Translations under genes and position numbers: made by a program
From: Gimesia aquarii
Lineage (GTDB): Bacteria > Planctomycetota > Planctomycetia > Planctomycetales > Planctomycetaceae
DNA: 64,000 nucleotides
NCBI RefSeq assembly: GCF_007748175.1
Contig: NZ_CP037422.1
Coordinates: 4,210,327 to 4,274,326 of the forward strand
Direction: 5' to 3'
The notes under the pieces: generated by a model
Databases searched by the model: none
Told to the model about the DNA's origin: nothing
What the model saw: the letters and a program-made list of their open reading frames with translations, nothing else
In this document: piece by piece, positions 44,138 to 52,877 of the stretch
Numbering within the stretch: position 1 is the first letter of the stretch
Layout of the letters: each line of letters begins with the position of its first letter

Positions 44138-45242
44138 CAACCTGGAAACAGGGATCCTCTTCAAAAATGACAAACCGCACGTCAAGAGTATCCACGCTTA
44201 TTTCCCTTCTGTAGTCGTATTACCCGATGGCGCACTGCTCGGAATGTACATGCTGGGTGAAGCCTTTGAAGCAACTAACGCGCAGGTTCATCTATCACGT
44301 TCCTATGATCAGGGCCGGACATGGAAGTATCAGGGCCGCCTCTGTCCTGATACAACAGACCGAATCACATCCATGTTCGGACGTGTGGCAATCACGGATG
44401 ACGGCGAATTAATTGCAAATTTGATTCGCTTTGACCGAACCGATTACCCAGATCAGGGACTCTCAAATCCTGAAACTCTGGGAATGGTCCCCGCCGATTT
44501 GCTTTTGATGCGGTCCAGTAACTCTGGAGAGACTTGGGAGGGGCCGGAAAAAGTCAAGCCGCCTTTGGCTAATTCGGAATTTGAAATGTGTAGCCCGATC
44601 ACATTTTTAAAAGATGGTCGCTGGGTCTGGCCCACATCGCTGTGGCGTGACTGGGAGGGAAACTTACCTCACGGCAACCGCATGGTAGCACTCGTTTCCC
44701 AAGATCGCGGCGTCAGTTGGCAACACTATTTTGATGTGATGCATCATGAGAGGAATCATCAAACGTTTTGGGAATCTAAAATTGTAGAATTTCCCGATGG
44801 CCGTTTGCTGGCCATTGCCTGGTGCTATGATGAAGCATCAAAAAGCAATCTTCCCAATCAGTATTCCTTCAGTGACGATGGTGGCACCACATGGTCGACA
44901 CCTATGTCAACGGAAATCTGCGGACAGACATTAACTCCCTATTTGTTAGATAACGGAAAAATTCTGAACATTTATCGTCGGCTTGATCAACCCGGGCTCT
45001 GGGCTTGCATGTCACGATTTAAAGAGGGACGATGGGAGAATCTCGATCAACAACCACTCTGGGGAAATAATTCTCAGGAAGGAAAAACAGCGACCGGTGA
45101 AAATATGTCGGAGAACTTTGCGGTTCTCAAATTTGGTGCCCCCCATATTACTCGTCTGCCTGATGGCGATCTATTTGTGACTTTCTGGTGTTACGAGCAG
45201 TGCGTGAGTGTCATTCGCTGGTTTCGGTTCCGTGTTGAATAG
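44127..45242 (+). CDS. Cytoplasmic sialidase-fold (BNR repeat) protein (module B)
   Basis: A 371-residue propeller protein. The start ATG at 44127 overlaps the GntR gene and follows GAGAG; the frame further upstream reads the regulator DNA in another frame. It has four Asp-box-like turns: SYDQGRTW, SSNSGETW, SQDRGVSW and SDDGGTTW, and repeated LPDGALL/FPDGRLL strands, as in exo-sialidase folds. Unlike the related proteins at 46979 and 63033 it has no signal peptide, so it should stay in the cytoplasm and act on imported oligosaccharides or sugar-acid intermediates. True sialidase activity is unproven: a clear arginine triad with FRIP motif was not recognised. Confidence 0.8.
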   Translation: MRLNNLETGILFKNDKPHVKSIHAYFPSVVVLPDGALLGMYMLGEAFEATNAQVHLSRSYDQGRTWKYQGRLCPDTTDRITSMFGRVAITDDGELIANLIRFDRTDYPDQGLSNPETLGMVPADLLLMRSSNSGETWEGPEKVKPPLANSEFEMCSPITFLKDGRWVWPTSLWRDWEGNLPHGNRMVALVSQDRGVSWQHYFDVMHHERNHQTFWESKIVEFPDGRLLAIAWCYDEASKSNLPNQYSFSDDGGTTWSTPMSTEICGQTLTPYLLDNGKILNIYRRLDQPGLWACMSRFKEGRWENLDQQPLWGNNSQEGKTATGENMSENFAVLKFGAPHITRLPDGDLFVTFWCYEQCVSVIRWFRFRVE

Positions 45243-45416
45243 AGTTTCTCTTGCAAATTCAGTGTCTGATGTAACCAGAGAGAACTTTTCAAGAGCACCT
45301 GAAAAACCGGCGTCCTTTCAGTTGCATTAAGTCGCAAATGATTTCTTCGTAAATTCTTTAAGCGAATCGTACAAAACGCTAATTCTTCAAAAGCACTCCC
45401 TTTCTTCATTTTTGTA

Positions 45417-45460
45417 TTGACAATATAGCAAAGCACAATCATGATATATCATGATATATC
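45417..45460 (+). promoter_or_regulatory. Promoter and perfect palindromic operator of the DUF1559/lipoprotein/sialidase operon
   Basis: A consensus TTGACA (45417-45422) is followed, 17 nt later, by CATGAT (45440-45445) as a weak -10. The perfect 18-bp palindrome GATATATCATGATATATC (45443-45460) overlaps it. The same half-site GATATATC occurs in the promoter of GntR gene B (43350-43367). The start codon of the DUF1559 gene is 83 nt further on. Confidence 0.7.
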
Positions 45461-45543
45461 TAATTTACTTTAGTGTCATAAATATGAGGCGTTCAACTGA
45501 TTTCATTCCGATTTTCTTTTCGCGTTGTGGGAGGCCCTAAACA

Positions 45544-46452
45544 ATGTTACGACGTAATTCTTTATCAGACGCCACTCGTAAAGGTTTCACATTAATCGAG
45601 CTATTAGTCGTGATCGCCATTATCGCCATTTTGATTGCCCTGCTCTTACCCGCCGTTCAGCAGGCACGAGAATCAGCGCGCCGGAGTACCTGCAAAAACA
45701 ATCTGAAGCAAATTGGCCTGGCGCTACACAACTACCATGATTCGCACAGCATCTTTCCAGCCGGAAGAAGTTATACCGATAGTTCTTTTTCAGCGCCACA
45801 ACTTTACGGCTCTCAGATGTGTTCCACGATGTTACTTCCCTTCCTGGATCAAGCACCACTTTATAATCAATTCAATTTTCAGTTGGCCTTCTATCAGGCA
45901 CCCAACTCTGCCTTAACTCAACAAAAAATCGTCGTTTTTATCTGTCCCAGTAACCCGCAGGACGAAGGACAAAATTGGACTGGTGCCGGTGGCCCCAATG
46001 ATTCGTGGGGCAGCCATTATCACCCCGTTGCCCACAGTGGACGCGATGGAAACCCGGCGCGGGATGGGCAGGATGCTGTTGGTTTTAATAAAGATGGCAT
46101 GTTTTTTAGAAACTCAAAAATCAGATTCCGAGACATTACCGATGGTTCCAGCAATACACTGGCATTCGCTGAAACTGTTGGCAACAAATTAGGCTCTCAT
46201 CAATTATTTACCTGGGGAGCCTTTGGAGGTGGTGGGATTGGAGTCAGAAGTGGAATCAATACCAACTTTCCTTCACTATCTGGCTGGAGCTGGAACGGCG
46301 ATGATTTTACCGGACCTGCCAGCTATCACACGGGAGGTTGTCATTTCCTCATGGCCGATGGTGCCGTCCGTTTTATTTCTGAAAATATTGACCTGGGTAC
46401 ACTGCAGGACCTTACCACACGCGCTGGTGGCGAAGTGGTTGGTGAGTTCTAA
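45544..46452 (+). CDS. DUF1559 type II pseudopilin-like protein (module B)
   Basis: A 302-residue protein with the prepilin motif [17 protein letters not shown] at residues about 15-31, QQARESARR and [13 protein letters not shown]. The C-terminal part has [16 protein letters not shown] and the end [18 protein letters not shown]. It leads an operon with a small lipoprotein gene (94 nt later) and a secreted sialidase-fold gene (12 nt after that). A consensus -35 and an 18-bp palindrome lie upstream. As with other family members it is exported, processed by prepilin peptidase and probably assembled in a pseudopilus-like surface structure. Confidence 0.9.
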   Translation: MLRRNSLSDATRKGFTLIELLVVIAIIAILIALLLPAVQQARESARRSTCKNNLKQIGLALHNYHDSHSIFPAGRSYTDSSFSAPQLYGSQMCSTMLLPFLDQAPLYNQFNFQLAFYQAPNSALTQQKIVVFICPSNPQDEGQNWTGAGGPNDSWGSHYHPVAHSGRDGNPARDGQDAVGFNKDGMFFRNSKIRFRDITDGSSNTLAFAETVGNKLGSHQLFTWGAFGGGGIGVRSGINTNFPSLSGWSWNGDDFTGPASYHTGGCHFLMADGAVRFISENIDLGTLQDLTTRAGGEVVGEF

Positions 46453-46546
46453 AATCCAACCATTTATTACGGCATCTACTTTTGTGAAACACGCAATGCA
46501 ATTTCGTTTTCAACAGACATTGATTCTTTCCCTCTGGTATAAGTAA

Positions 46547-46966
46547 ATGAAAAGCAAGTTCTCTCTCTGTATTAGTCTGTTTGTAATACTTCTGGCTGGA
46601 TGTGGCCAAAATTCTGATCAACTCTCATTAACACCGGTCGGTGGAAAAGTGACTTATCAGGGGGAGATCATACACGATGGCGTGATACGCCTGATTCCCA
46701 TCAAGGGCAATCAGGCGCCGGCAAGAACTACACAAATCAAAAAAGGACTTTATCAGTTCGCGGAACGGTCTGCAGTAAAACCCGGTACGTATCAGGTCGA
46801 AATTGACGCTTATCGAGGGGGTGCCAGTCTGCCGGGAGACAAAACCGAAAACTCAACAGAACGGGAACAGTTCCTCCCGGAACAATTTAACAAAAAAACG
46901 ACCATCGAAGCATTCACTGTCAAACCTAATAGTAACGAAATCAAAAAAGACTTTGACCTCAAGTAG
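46547..46966 (+). CDS. Small lipoprotein with carboxypeptidase-regulatory-like domain (module B)
   Basis: A 139-residue protein. The signal ends with the lipobox ILLAGC (Cys20). The mature domain starts GGKVTYQGEIIHDGVIRLIP and includes AVKPGTYQVEIDAYRG, the beta-sandwich pattern of regulatory-like domains seen in planctomycete lipoproteins. It lies between the DUF1559 gene and the sialidase-fold gene in the same order as in the module at 61534-64000 and, partly, at 27382-28881. Function unknown; it may be a surface adaptor. Confidence 0.78.
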   Translation: MKSKFSLCISLFVILLAGCGQNSDQLSLTPVGGKVTYQGEIIHDGVIRLIPIKGNQAPARTTQIKKGLYQFAERSAVKPGTYQVEIDAYRGGASLPGDKTENSTEREQFLPEQFNKKTTIEAFTVKPNSNEIKKDFDLK

Positions 46967-46978
46967 AGAGAAACTTCC

Positions 46979-48088
46979 ATGATCCGGAATAGAAAGCACA
47001 TAAAATTAAGAACCCTTTGTCTGGCGTTGACTGCATTCATCGCTGCGATGAACTTATTCCCTGACCATAGTGATGCAGAATCACGTCTCTTAATTAAATC
47101 CACGAAAGATCTGCCGCGACATGGGGAAGGTGCCCTGCTGACACTCGATAACGGGCGGTTACTTCTCGTATATACTCAATGGTATGGCGCCAAAGGTAAC
47201 GATCATGATCCAGCGCGACTGGTGGAGATCCATTCGGACGATGGTGGCAAAACCTGGTCAGAACCGAAAACGATCCAGGAAAATATTGGCAAGATGAACG
47301 TCATGTCAGCCAGTCTGGTCAAGACGACCAGCGGGAAGATCTTGCTGACTTACATCCGGATCGACAGTAACCGCTTCGCGAATTTGTGGTTCAAAGAGTC
47401 GACTGACGAAGGAAAAACCTGGAGCGAGCCCAAACAGCTTTCGCATGGTAAAAAAGGTCTGATTTTCACCGTCAACGCAGCCGCCATTCGTTTGAAATCA
47501 GGACGTATCTTATTGGCCGCCTATGGTTCTCCCAGCGCCTGGCAGAAAGACGAACACTTTCGCGCTTTCAGCTATTACACTGATGACGAAGGAGTCACCT
47601 GGCATCGTTCAGAGAATGATGTCGATTGCCCTTTGCGAGGCGCGATGGAGCCGGAAATCGAACAACTGAGCGATGGACGGATCTTGATGTTGATTCGCAC
47701 ACAGACCACCAGAATGTACCGTTCCTATAGTAGTGATGGAGGCAAAACCTGGAGTCCTGCTGAGAAAACTGAAATCGTTCATCCCGAAGCACCAATGCTC
47801 CTGGAACGCGCACCTGGCAAAGACGCACCTCTCATTTTGATCTGGAACAACGCCGTCGTTCCCGGTGCCGATCACCAGGGGCCACGTACGCCTTTCACAT
47901 TGGGTCTTTCTTATGACGATGGAAAAACATGGGAAAATCTGACCAATATTGAAGAAAGCGCTAAGGGTTCATACTGTTACGCTGCAGCAGCATTTCGAAT
48001 GAATGTACTACACCTGGTCTATTATGGACCGGGTGGCCTGCGTTATCAGAGCATTCCCCTAGCCCAACTATTAAAGAAGAAACAGTAA
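46979..48088 (+). CDS. Secreted sialidase-fold protein (module B)
   Basis: A 369-residue protein with a signal peptide (residues about 1-33: LCLALTAFIAAMNLFPDHSDAES). It has five Asp-box-type turns: SDDGGKTW, STDEGKTW, TDDEGVTW, SSDGGKTW and SYDDGKTW, and the central MEPEIEQLSDGRILMLIRTQ. The complete set of boxes and its length fit an exo-sialidase-type six-bladed propeller. The same arrangement, including AMEPEIEQL (compare AMEGTIVEL), occurs in the protein at 63033, so these two are close relatives. It probably works outside the cytoplasm on a glycan with an acidic end sugar; other propeller hydrolase activities remain possible. Confidence 0.85.
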   Translation: MIRNRKHIKLRTLCLALTAFIAAMNLFPDHSDAESRLLIKSTKDLPRHGEGALLTLDNGRLLLVYTQWYGAKGNDHDPARLVEIHSDDGGKTWSEPKTIQENIGKMNVMSASLVKTTSGKILLTYIRIDSNRFANLWFKESTDEGKTWSEPKQLSHGKKGLIFTVNAAAIRLKSGRILLAAYGSPSAWQKDEHFRAFSYYTDDEGVTWHRSENDVDCPLRGAMEPEIEQLSDGRILMLIRTQTTRMYRSYSSDGGKTWSPAEKTEIVHPEAPMLLERAPGKDAPLILIWNNAVVPGADHQGPRTPFTLGLSYDDGKTWENLTNIEESAKGSYCYAAAAFRMNVLHLVYYGPGGLRYQSIPLAQLLKKKQ

Positions 48089-48121
48089 GAACCCGCTCTG
48101 ATTCCAGAGGCAAACGGTTCT
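48088..48121 (+). terminator. Hairpin after the secreted sialidase-fold gene
   Basis: AGAACCCG (48088-48095) pairs with CGGTTCT (48115-48121) with one bulged C, enclosing a CTCTG/CAGAG stem with an ATTC loop. Three T follow. It starts at the last base of the stop codon and precedes the propeller gene at 48264, so it may end the DUF1559 operon. Confidence 0.4.
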
Positions 48122-48168
48122 TTGAAATCATGGAATTAACCCCCTCTTTTCGGTGACAAGCCCTCGTT

Positions 48169-48202
48169 CAGCGATTACCATAAATTAATATCCTAATCGC
48201 TG
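48169..48202 (+). promoter_or_regulatory. 9-bp perfect inverted repeat upstream of the giant propeller gene
   Basis: CAGCGATTA (48169-48177) and TAATCGCTG (48194-48202) are perfect reverse complements with a 16-nt spacer. A possible promoter, GTGACA (48153-48158), 17 nt, TACCAT (48176-48181), overlaps the left arm. It could be an operator or an RNA hairpin; the spacer is AT-rich and the repeat ends 62 nt before the start codon. Confidence 0.4.
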
Positions 48203-48263
48203 CACTCCTTGTTCTGTCAGATCACCACCAGACAGAGATCACCAAATCAAATAGAGGCCTTCC

Positions 48264-51200
48264 ATGAGATTCCTGACGGTTTTTGCATTTCTGTTCGCAC
48301 TGGGATTCAGTTCTGAAACCACGGTTGCCGACTGGCCCCAATTTCGAGGAAACGCAGCCCGCACTGGATATACCCGTGAACCACTGCCAAACCGCCTGGA
48401 GTTGAAATGGACGTTTCGTGTCCAACATGCTCCTACTCCTGCCTGGCCGACACATACACGCATTAAATTTGATGAGGTTTTTCAACCCATCATCGTACAG
48501 CAGACCGTTCTGTTTGGCAGTTCCACCGATGATCAACTTTATGCACTCGATTTAGAAACGGGAAAGCTCAAGTGGAAATTCTTTACAGAAGGTCCCATTC
48601 GTTTTGCACCGGCTGCCTGGAAAGACCGCATCTTTGTCACCAGTGATGATGGCAACCTCTACGCGTTGGCCATCAAAGATGGCTCTCTCCTCTGGAAAAG
48701 ACAAGGTGGCCCCAAGAAAAAGTATATCATGGGCAATGATCGACTCATCTCGCACTGGCCTGCCAGAGGTGGCCCAGCGGTCGTGGGAGATCAGGTCTAT
48801 TTTGCTGCGGGAGTCTGGCCCTCCGATGGCGTTTATCTTTATGCACTCAATGTAGAAACAGGAGAGGTGATCTGGAGCAATCGCGATTCAGGTCAGCTGG
48901 TGATGGACCAACCGCATGGCGGCGCGAGAGCGAAAAGTGGTGTCTCTTCACAAGGGTATCTGGCGGCCAGCCAGGATCAGATTTTTATGCCTACCGGACG
49001 CGCCGTGCCTGCCGCTTTCAAACGTGCGGATGGAAAATTTCAATATTTTCATATGCAGAAAAACCAGCAACGGGGTGGTTCCGAGGTCATCCTGGCAGAT
49101 CGCTTTTTCTGTAACGCAGGTTGTCTGTTCGATCAGTCGACGGGTCAACTGACACAACAAACGGGCACCGGACCGATGGCGGCAACCGATGGTGGAATTC
49201 TGCGAGGCAGTGGTCAATCACTGCTTTACAGCGCATGGACAGACACACAAACCCGCGACCGTAAAGGGAAGCCGATCACCGTCAAACAGTTACAAGAGAA
49301 ACGAGTCATCCCTTTGGACTACACGATTACCGATGTCATTATTGCTGGAGTCGACGCTTACTGCGGATCTCATAACAAAGTCACCGCCGTCGATTTCAGT
49401 AGGCAAGCCAACACCTGGTGGTCCCATGAAATTGAAGGCACCGTCCGCGGCCTGGCTGCCTCTAATGAATGCCTTGTAGCGAGCACAGACCAGGGAGTGA
49501 TTTGCTGTTTTGGAAATGGTGGAACAAAAGAGACAGACCACAATTCCCCTTCTCCCACTCCAAAACCTGTCACATCCCCCAAGGACTATCAGGCAGCCGC
49601 TAAAGAAATTATCAACAAAACAAACCGGAAGACAGGAATCTGCGTCGACCTGGGTGCTGAGAATGCCCAACTCGCCCTGGAACTTGCCCGGCTGTCAAAC
49701 TTCCAAATTTACGTCGTCATGCAAGATGCAAAACAAGCGGCCCAAGCCCGCAGGCTGCTCTCTGACGCCGGCGTTTACGGTTCACACGTTGCCGTGCATG
49801 TGGCTGATCCGGAACGTACTCCCTACTCTAAGCACTTTGCGAATCTGGTAATTTGTTCGTCTTCTCTTGATAAAGAAATAGGCTCCAAGCTACTACAAGA
49901 AGCACATCGCATCCAACGTCCTTATGGCGGTCAATTTTGTCGGGGACCTTTGGGAAAGATCCAGGTTGAAACCAAGTCGGAATTAAAAGGCGCCGGCAGT
50001 TGGACACACCAGTATTCTAATGCCACGAACACAGTCAATTCCGATGATGAAATCGTCAAAGGTCCCCTCAAAATGTACTGGTATCGTGACATGGATTTTC
50101 AGATTCCCAATCGCCATGGGCAAGGTCCCGCGCCACTGGTGAATCGGGGAGTGATGGTCGTCGGCGGTTTGCATGGTCTGTGTGGACTGGATGCCTATAA
50201 CGGCCATACGATTTGGCAATATCAACTCAAAAATAATCTCACGGAGATGAATGGCATTCATCATGATGTGGGAACCGCGGAAGTAGGTAGTAATTTCTGC
50301 CTGGGAGGCGACTATGTCTTCGTCAAACAAGACACGTTCTGTCATCAGATCGATTTAAAAACCGGAAAGCTAATTCGAAAAATTTCCACACCCGTTAGTC
50401 AAGATGATCCCAACCAGAACTGGGGCTATATCAGCTACCATGATGGCGTCGTATATGGCACTGTCAGTAATGACACACACTACACAAGCCCCCGATATAA
50501 AAACCTGAAACTCCGTAACGAATCGGTCCTGTTTTTTGCCATCGATGCTAGAACCGGTAACATTCTCTGGACCTATCAACCTGAATATTCCATTCGTAAT
50601 AATGCGATTACCATCGGAAATAATAGTGTGTATCTCATCGATCGTGAGATTGCCAAAGCCGACCACATCAAAGAATCTCGCCGAAATGGTAAACCCAATC
50701 CAGCCTCAGCTGAAGATGAAAAACGCAAAGGAAAATTGAAAGCCTTTCATGCCAAAGAGGGTAAGGACCTCTGGCAAGCCGACCAGGACATCTTTGGAAC
50801 ACAGCTTGCTGTTTCAGAAGAAAACCAGATCCTGTTGATGTTCTATCAGGGAATTCGACATAGCTTTTTCAAACTCCCCTCTGAAGTCGGCGGTCGAATT
50901 GCCGCCATCGATACCAAAACAGGAAAACGTATCTGGGATATCAAAGCCAAGTATCAATCGCACCCAGTCATCAACGGTGATAAAATCTATGCACAAGGAG
51001 GTGCCTGGGATTTGAAAACAGGTAAAAACATCGACTTCAAATTTGACCGCTCCTATGGCTGCGGACAGATTTCCGCCAGCAAACACCTCATGGTCTTTCG
51101 CTCGGCCACACTCGGCTATGTCGACTTAACCCGTAAAGCAGGCGTTGAAAACTTTGGGGGCATCCGCCTGGGATGCTACATCAATGCGATCCCTGCCGGC

Positions 51201-51287
51201 GGACTGGTCCTCGTTCCCGATGGTTCGTCGCAATGTAACTGCTCTTACCAGATGCAAGCCTGGTTTGCACTGGAAGGCAGTGATTGA
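48264..51287 (+). CDS. Secreted PQQ-like beta-propeller protein with methyltransferase-like insert
   Basis: A 1007-residue protein with a signal peptide (residues 1-22). Residues about 25-420 carry quinoprotein-type blades (YALDLETGKLKWKF, LYALAIKDGSLLWKR, LYALNVETGEVIWSN). Residues about 450-565 look like a Rossmann S-adenosylmethionine-dependent methyltransferase domain: GICVDLGAENAQLALELARL (motif I), IYVVMQDAKQAAQARRLL, FANLVICSSSLD and EAHRIQRPYGGQF. The propeller resumes at about 600 (GLDAYNGHTIWQYQL, FAIDARTGNILWTYQ, AAIDTKTGKRIWDI). An exported SAM-dependent methyltransferase would lack cofactor, so the insert is more likely structural or a binding module. Redox enzyme or scaffold roles are both possible. 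Confidence 0.82.
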   Translation: MRFLTVFAFLFALGFSSETTVADWPQFRGNAARTGYTREPLPNRLELKWTFRVQHAPTPAWPTHTRIKFDEVFQPIIVQQTVLFGSSTDDQLYALDLETGKLKWKFFTEGPIRFAPAAWKDRIFVTSDDGNLYALAIKDGSLLWKRQGGPKKKYIMGNDRLISHWPARGGPAVVGDQVYFAAGVWPSDGVYLYALNVETGEVIWSNRDSGQLVMDQPHGGARAKSGVSSQGYLAASQDQIFMPTGRAVPAAFKRADGKFQYFHMQKNQQRGGSEVILADRFFCNAGCLFDQSTGQLTQQTGTGPMAATDGGILRGSGQSLLYSAWTDTQTRDRKGKPITVKQLQEKRVIPLDYTITDVIIAGVDAYCGSHNKVTAVDFSRQANTWWSHEIEGTVRGLAASNECLVASTDQGVICCFGNGGTKETDHNSPSPTPKPVTSPKDYQAAAKEIINKTNRKTGICVDLGAENAQLALELARLSNFQIYVVMQDAKQAAQARRLLSDAGVYGSHVAVHVADPERTPYSKHFANLVICSSSLDKEIGSKLLQEAHRIQRPYGGQFCRGPLGKIQVETKSELKGAGSWTHQYSNATNTVNSDDEIVKGPLKMYWYRDMDFQIPNRHGQGPAPLVNRGVMVVGGLHGLCGLDAYNGHTIWQYQLKNNLTEMNGIHHDVGTAEVGSNFCLGGDYVFVKQDTFCHQIDLKTGKLIRKISTPVSQDDPNQNWGYISYHDGVVYGTVSNDTHYTSPRYKNLKLRNESVLFFAIDARTGNILWTYQPEYSIRNNAITIGNNSVYLIDREIAKADHIKESRRNGKPNPASAEDEKRKGKLKAFHAKEGKDLWQADQDIFGTQLAVSEENQILLMFYQGIRHSFFKLPSEVGGRIAAIDTKTGKRIWDIKAKYQSHPVINGDKIYAQGGAWDLKTGKNIDFKFDRSYGCGQISASKHLMVFRSATLGYVDLTRKAGVENFGGIRLGCYINAIPAGGLVLVPDGSSQCNCSYQMQAWFALEGSD

Positions 51288-51507
51288 AAAACGCCCCACC
51301 TTCCATTTGCTTCAAATGAAACGTTGTAGGAACACCAAGAACAATTAATCTGCAGATTCTCTGCGAAATTTCAAATAAATCCCGTGGTGATTCCTCAGTA
51401 GATGCGTTATGCCTGCTGACGAGTCGTTTTCCGATGAAAAATTAGCAGAATTTTCATGGAAAATGAGTGATGAGCGCTTATGTACCATCAACGGGAGAGT
51501 CCATCAA

Positions 51508-52329
51508 ATGAAAAAAATTATTGCATTCCTTGCTATCGCAGCTATTGCCGGGTTAATTACCACCAGCGTCTCCTCTCAGCCACCAGGAGGTGAACGCGAA
51601 CATCACCGACCAGAAGGACCTCCGCCTGATCCGCTCCTGATGTTATTTGATACAAACCGAGACGAAGAAATTTCGATACAGGAAATGAAACAGGCGACGG
51701 AAATCTTAAAAAAGCTGGATCGCAATCAAGATGGAATTCTGACGCGAGAAGAACTCCCTCGTCCCCCTCGCCCGGGAGAAGAGCGCCCCAGGAAAAATCC
51801 AGGGAACAATCGTGACCAACAAAGACCTGTGTCAAAAAATGCCCCCGCTGGCAGCGTTATTTTCACAAATGGCCATCAAACCGATCCTCGTGATCATGGT
51901 CGGCCAGTCACCCTCATTGCGTCCGCACTCGGCGTCAAACCCGATGTCTTTCGTCAGGCTTTCAGCAAAGTCAACCCGGCTCGCGGAGGAGATCCAACCC
52001 CCGCACGTGCTCGCGCTAACAAAAAGGTACTGATGGATGTGCTGGGGAAATACGGGGTCACTAATAGTCGGCTCGACGCTGTATCAAATTATTATCGCTA
52101 CCAGCCAGAGAGGGGAGACCTTTGGAAACACACTCCTGCCACTGCCAAAGCGATTATCAAAGATGGTAAAGTAACTGGCCTTCGTATTATGAATGCCGGT
52201 TCCGGCTACACAACAGCCCCTAAAGTGACGATCGCAGGACAAGAAAATGTTCAAGTAAAAGCCACACTTGAATTCAGCAAGAATTTTCGTACGAATGGCA
52301 GTATTAAATCACTGACCATTGTGAATTGA
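51508..52329 (+). CDS. Secreted EF-hand calcium-binding protein
   Basis: A 273-residue protein. The ATG at 51508 is favoured by GGGAGA nearby and by the signal peptide MKKIIAFLAIAAIAGLITTS. Two EF-hand loops are visible: DTNRDEEISIQEM (48-60) and DRNQDGILTREEL (71-83), with Asp/Asn at the calcium positions, although the first loop has Glu in place of the usual Gly at position 6. A proline- and charge-rich linker (85-110) follows. The C-terminal half (GRPVTLIASALGVKPDVFRQAFSKV, then GLRIMNAGSGYTTAPKVTIAG) is of unknown fold. It may be a calcium-dependent surface protein. Confidence 0.75.
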   Translation: MKKIIAFLAIAAIAGLITTSVSSQPPGGEREHHRPEGPPPDPLLMLFDTNRDEEISIQEMKQATEILKKLDRNQDGILTREELPRPPRPGEERPRKNPGNNRDQQRPVSKNAPAGSVIFTNGHQTDPRDHGRPVTLIASALGVKPDVFRQAFSKVNPARGGDPTPARARANKKVLMDVLGKYGVTNSRLDAVSNYYRYQPERGDLWKHTPATAKAIIKDGKVTGLRIMNAGSGYTTAPKVTIAGQENVQVKATLEFSKNFRTNGSIKSLTIVN

Positions 52330-52335
52330 ATCCTA

Positions 52336-52376
52336 AACGGTTATCGCATGACAGAAAAAGTGATGCAATAACCGTT
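52336..52376. terminator. Bidirectional hairpin between convergent genes
   Basis: AACGGTTAT (52336-52344) and ATAACCGTT (52368-52376) are perfect reverse complements, with an inner GCAT/ATGC pair (52346-52349, 52363-52366). It lies 7 nt after the EF-hand stop and 36 nt before the lipoprotein stop on the other strand, so it can serve both genes. No strong T-tract is seen on either side. Confidence 0.6.
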
Positions 52377-52412
52377 AAATATAAACAGAGAAACGACAAA
52401 GTATATTCTGAC

Positions 52413-52784
52413 TTATGAAGTAAGTTCGTCCGCCTTTTGCTTGAGCACATCCAGTTGTGCCTGAATTTTGTCCTTTGGTGCTGAACCCTGATAAAGCGAC
52501 AAAAGTTCTTTGGCTGAATCTCGCAATTCAATGTAAGGCCCCTCATATTCGCTGGCGTAGGCATCTAAAGATTCCATCAGCACAGACAGCTCCTGGGCTG
52601 CGCTCTTCGGTTTTTTCTTAGCAGATGCGATAAACGCTTCAACCGATTTCTGCGCGATCTCGCTTTTCTGTGTCTCCGATGGCGGTGGAGCTGAAGGACC
52701 ACCACAACCAGTAAAAACAACCGTCAATAAGAGCAACACCAAACAACTTATCAGTTGCTCACCAATCGCAATTCTACTTTTCAT
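52413..52784 (-). CDS. Small helical lipoprotein
   Basis: A 123-residue protein from the ATG at 52784 (AAAGG upstream); the frame opens 63 nt earlier but that extension is not signal-like. LLLLTVVFTGCGG is a lipobox. The mature part is proline-rich for about ten residues, then strongly helical and charged (KSVEAFIASAKKKPKSAAQELSVLMESLDAY, KDKIQAQLDVLKQKADEL). It is transcribed after the DUF1559 gene at 52878 but lacks the beta-sandwich of the other DUF1559-linked lipoproteins. Function unknown. Confidence 0.7.
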   Translation of the reverse strand: MKSRIAIGEQLISCLVLLLLTVVFTGCGGPSAPPPSETQKSEIAQKSVEAFIASAKKKPKSAAQELSVLMESLDAYASEYEGPYIELRDSAKELLSLYQGSAPKDKIQAQLDVLKQKADELTS

Positions 52785-52877
52785 TTCTATGTGCCTTTGT
52801 AGCTTTGAGTAAAAAACAGCCCCAACAGAAACGATTGGAGCTGCCAACTTTTTGAAGAGAGAGAATCCATCTAACGA

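Noticed and set aside
45299..45321. CTGAAA/TTTCAG hairpin after the cytoplasmic sialidase-fold gene
   Set aside because: Six A/T-rich pairs and no T-tract; too weak to call a terminator.
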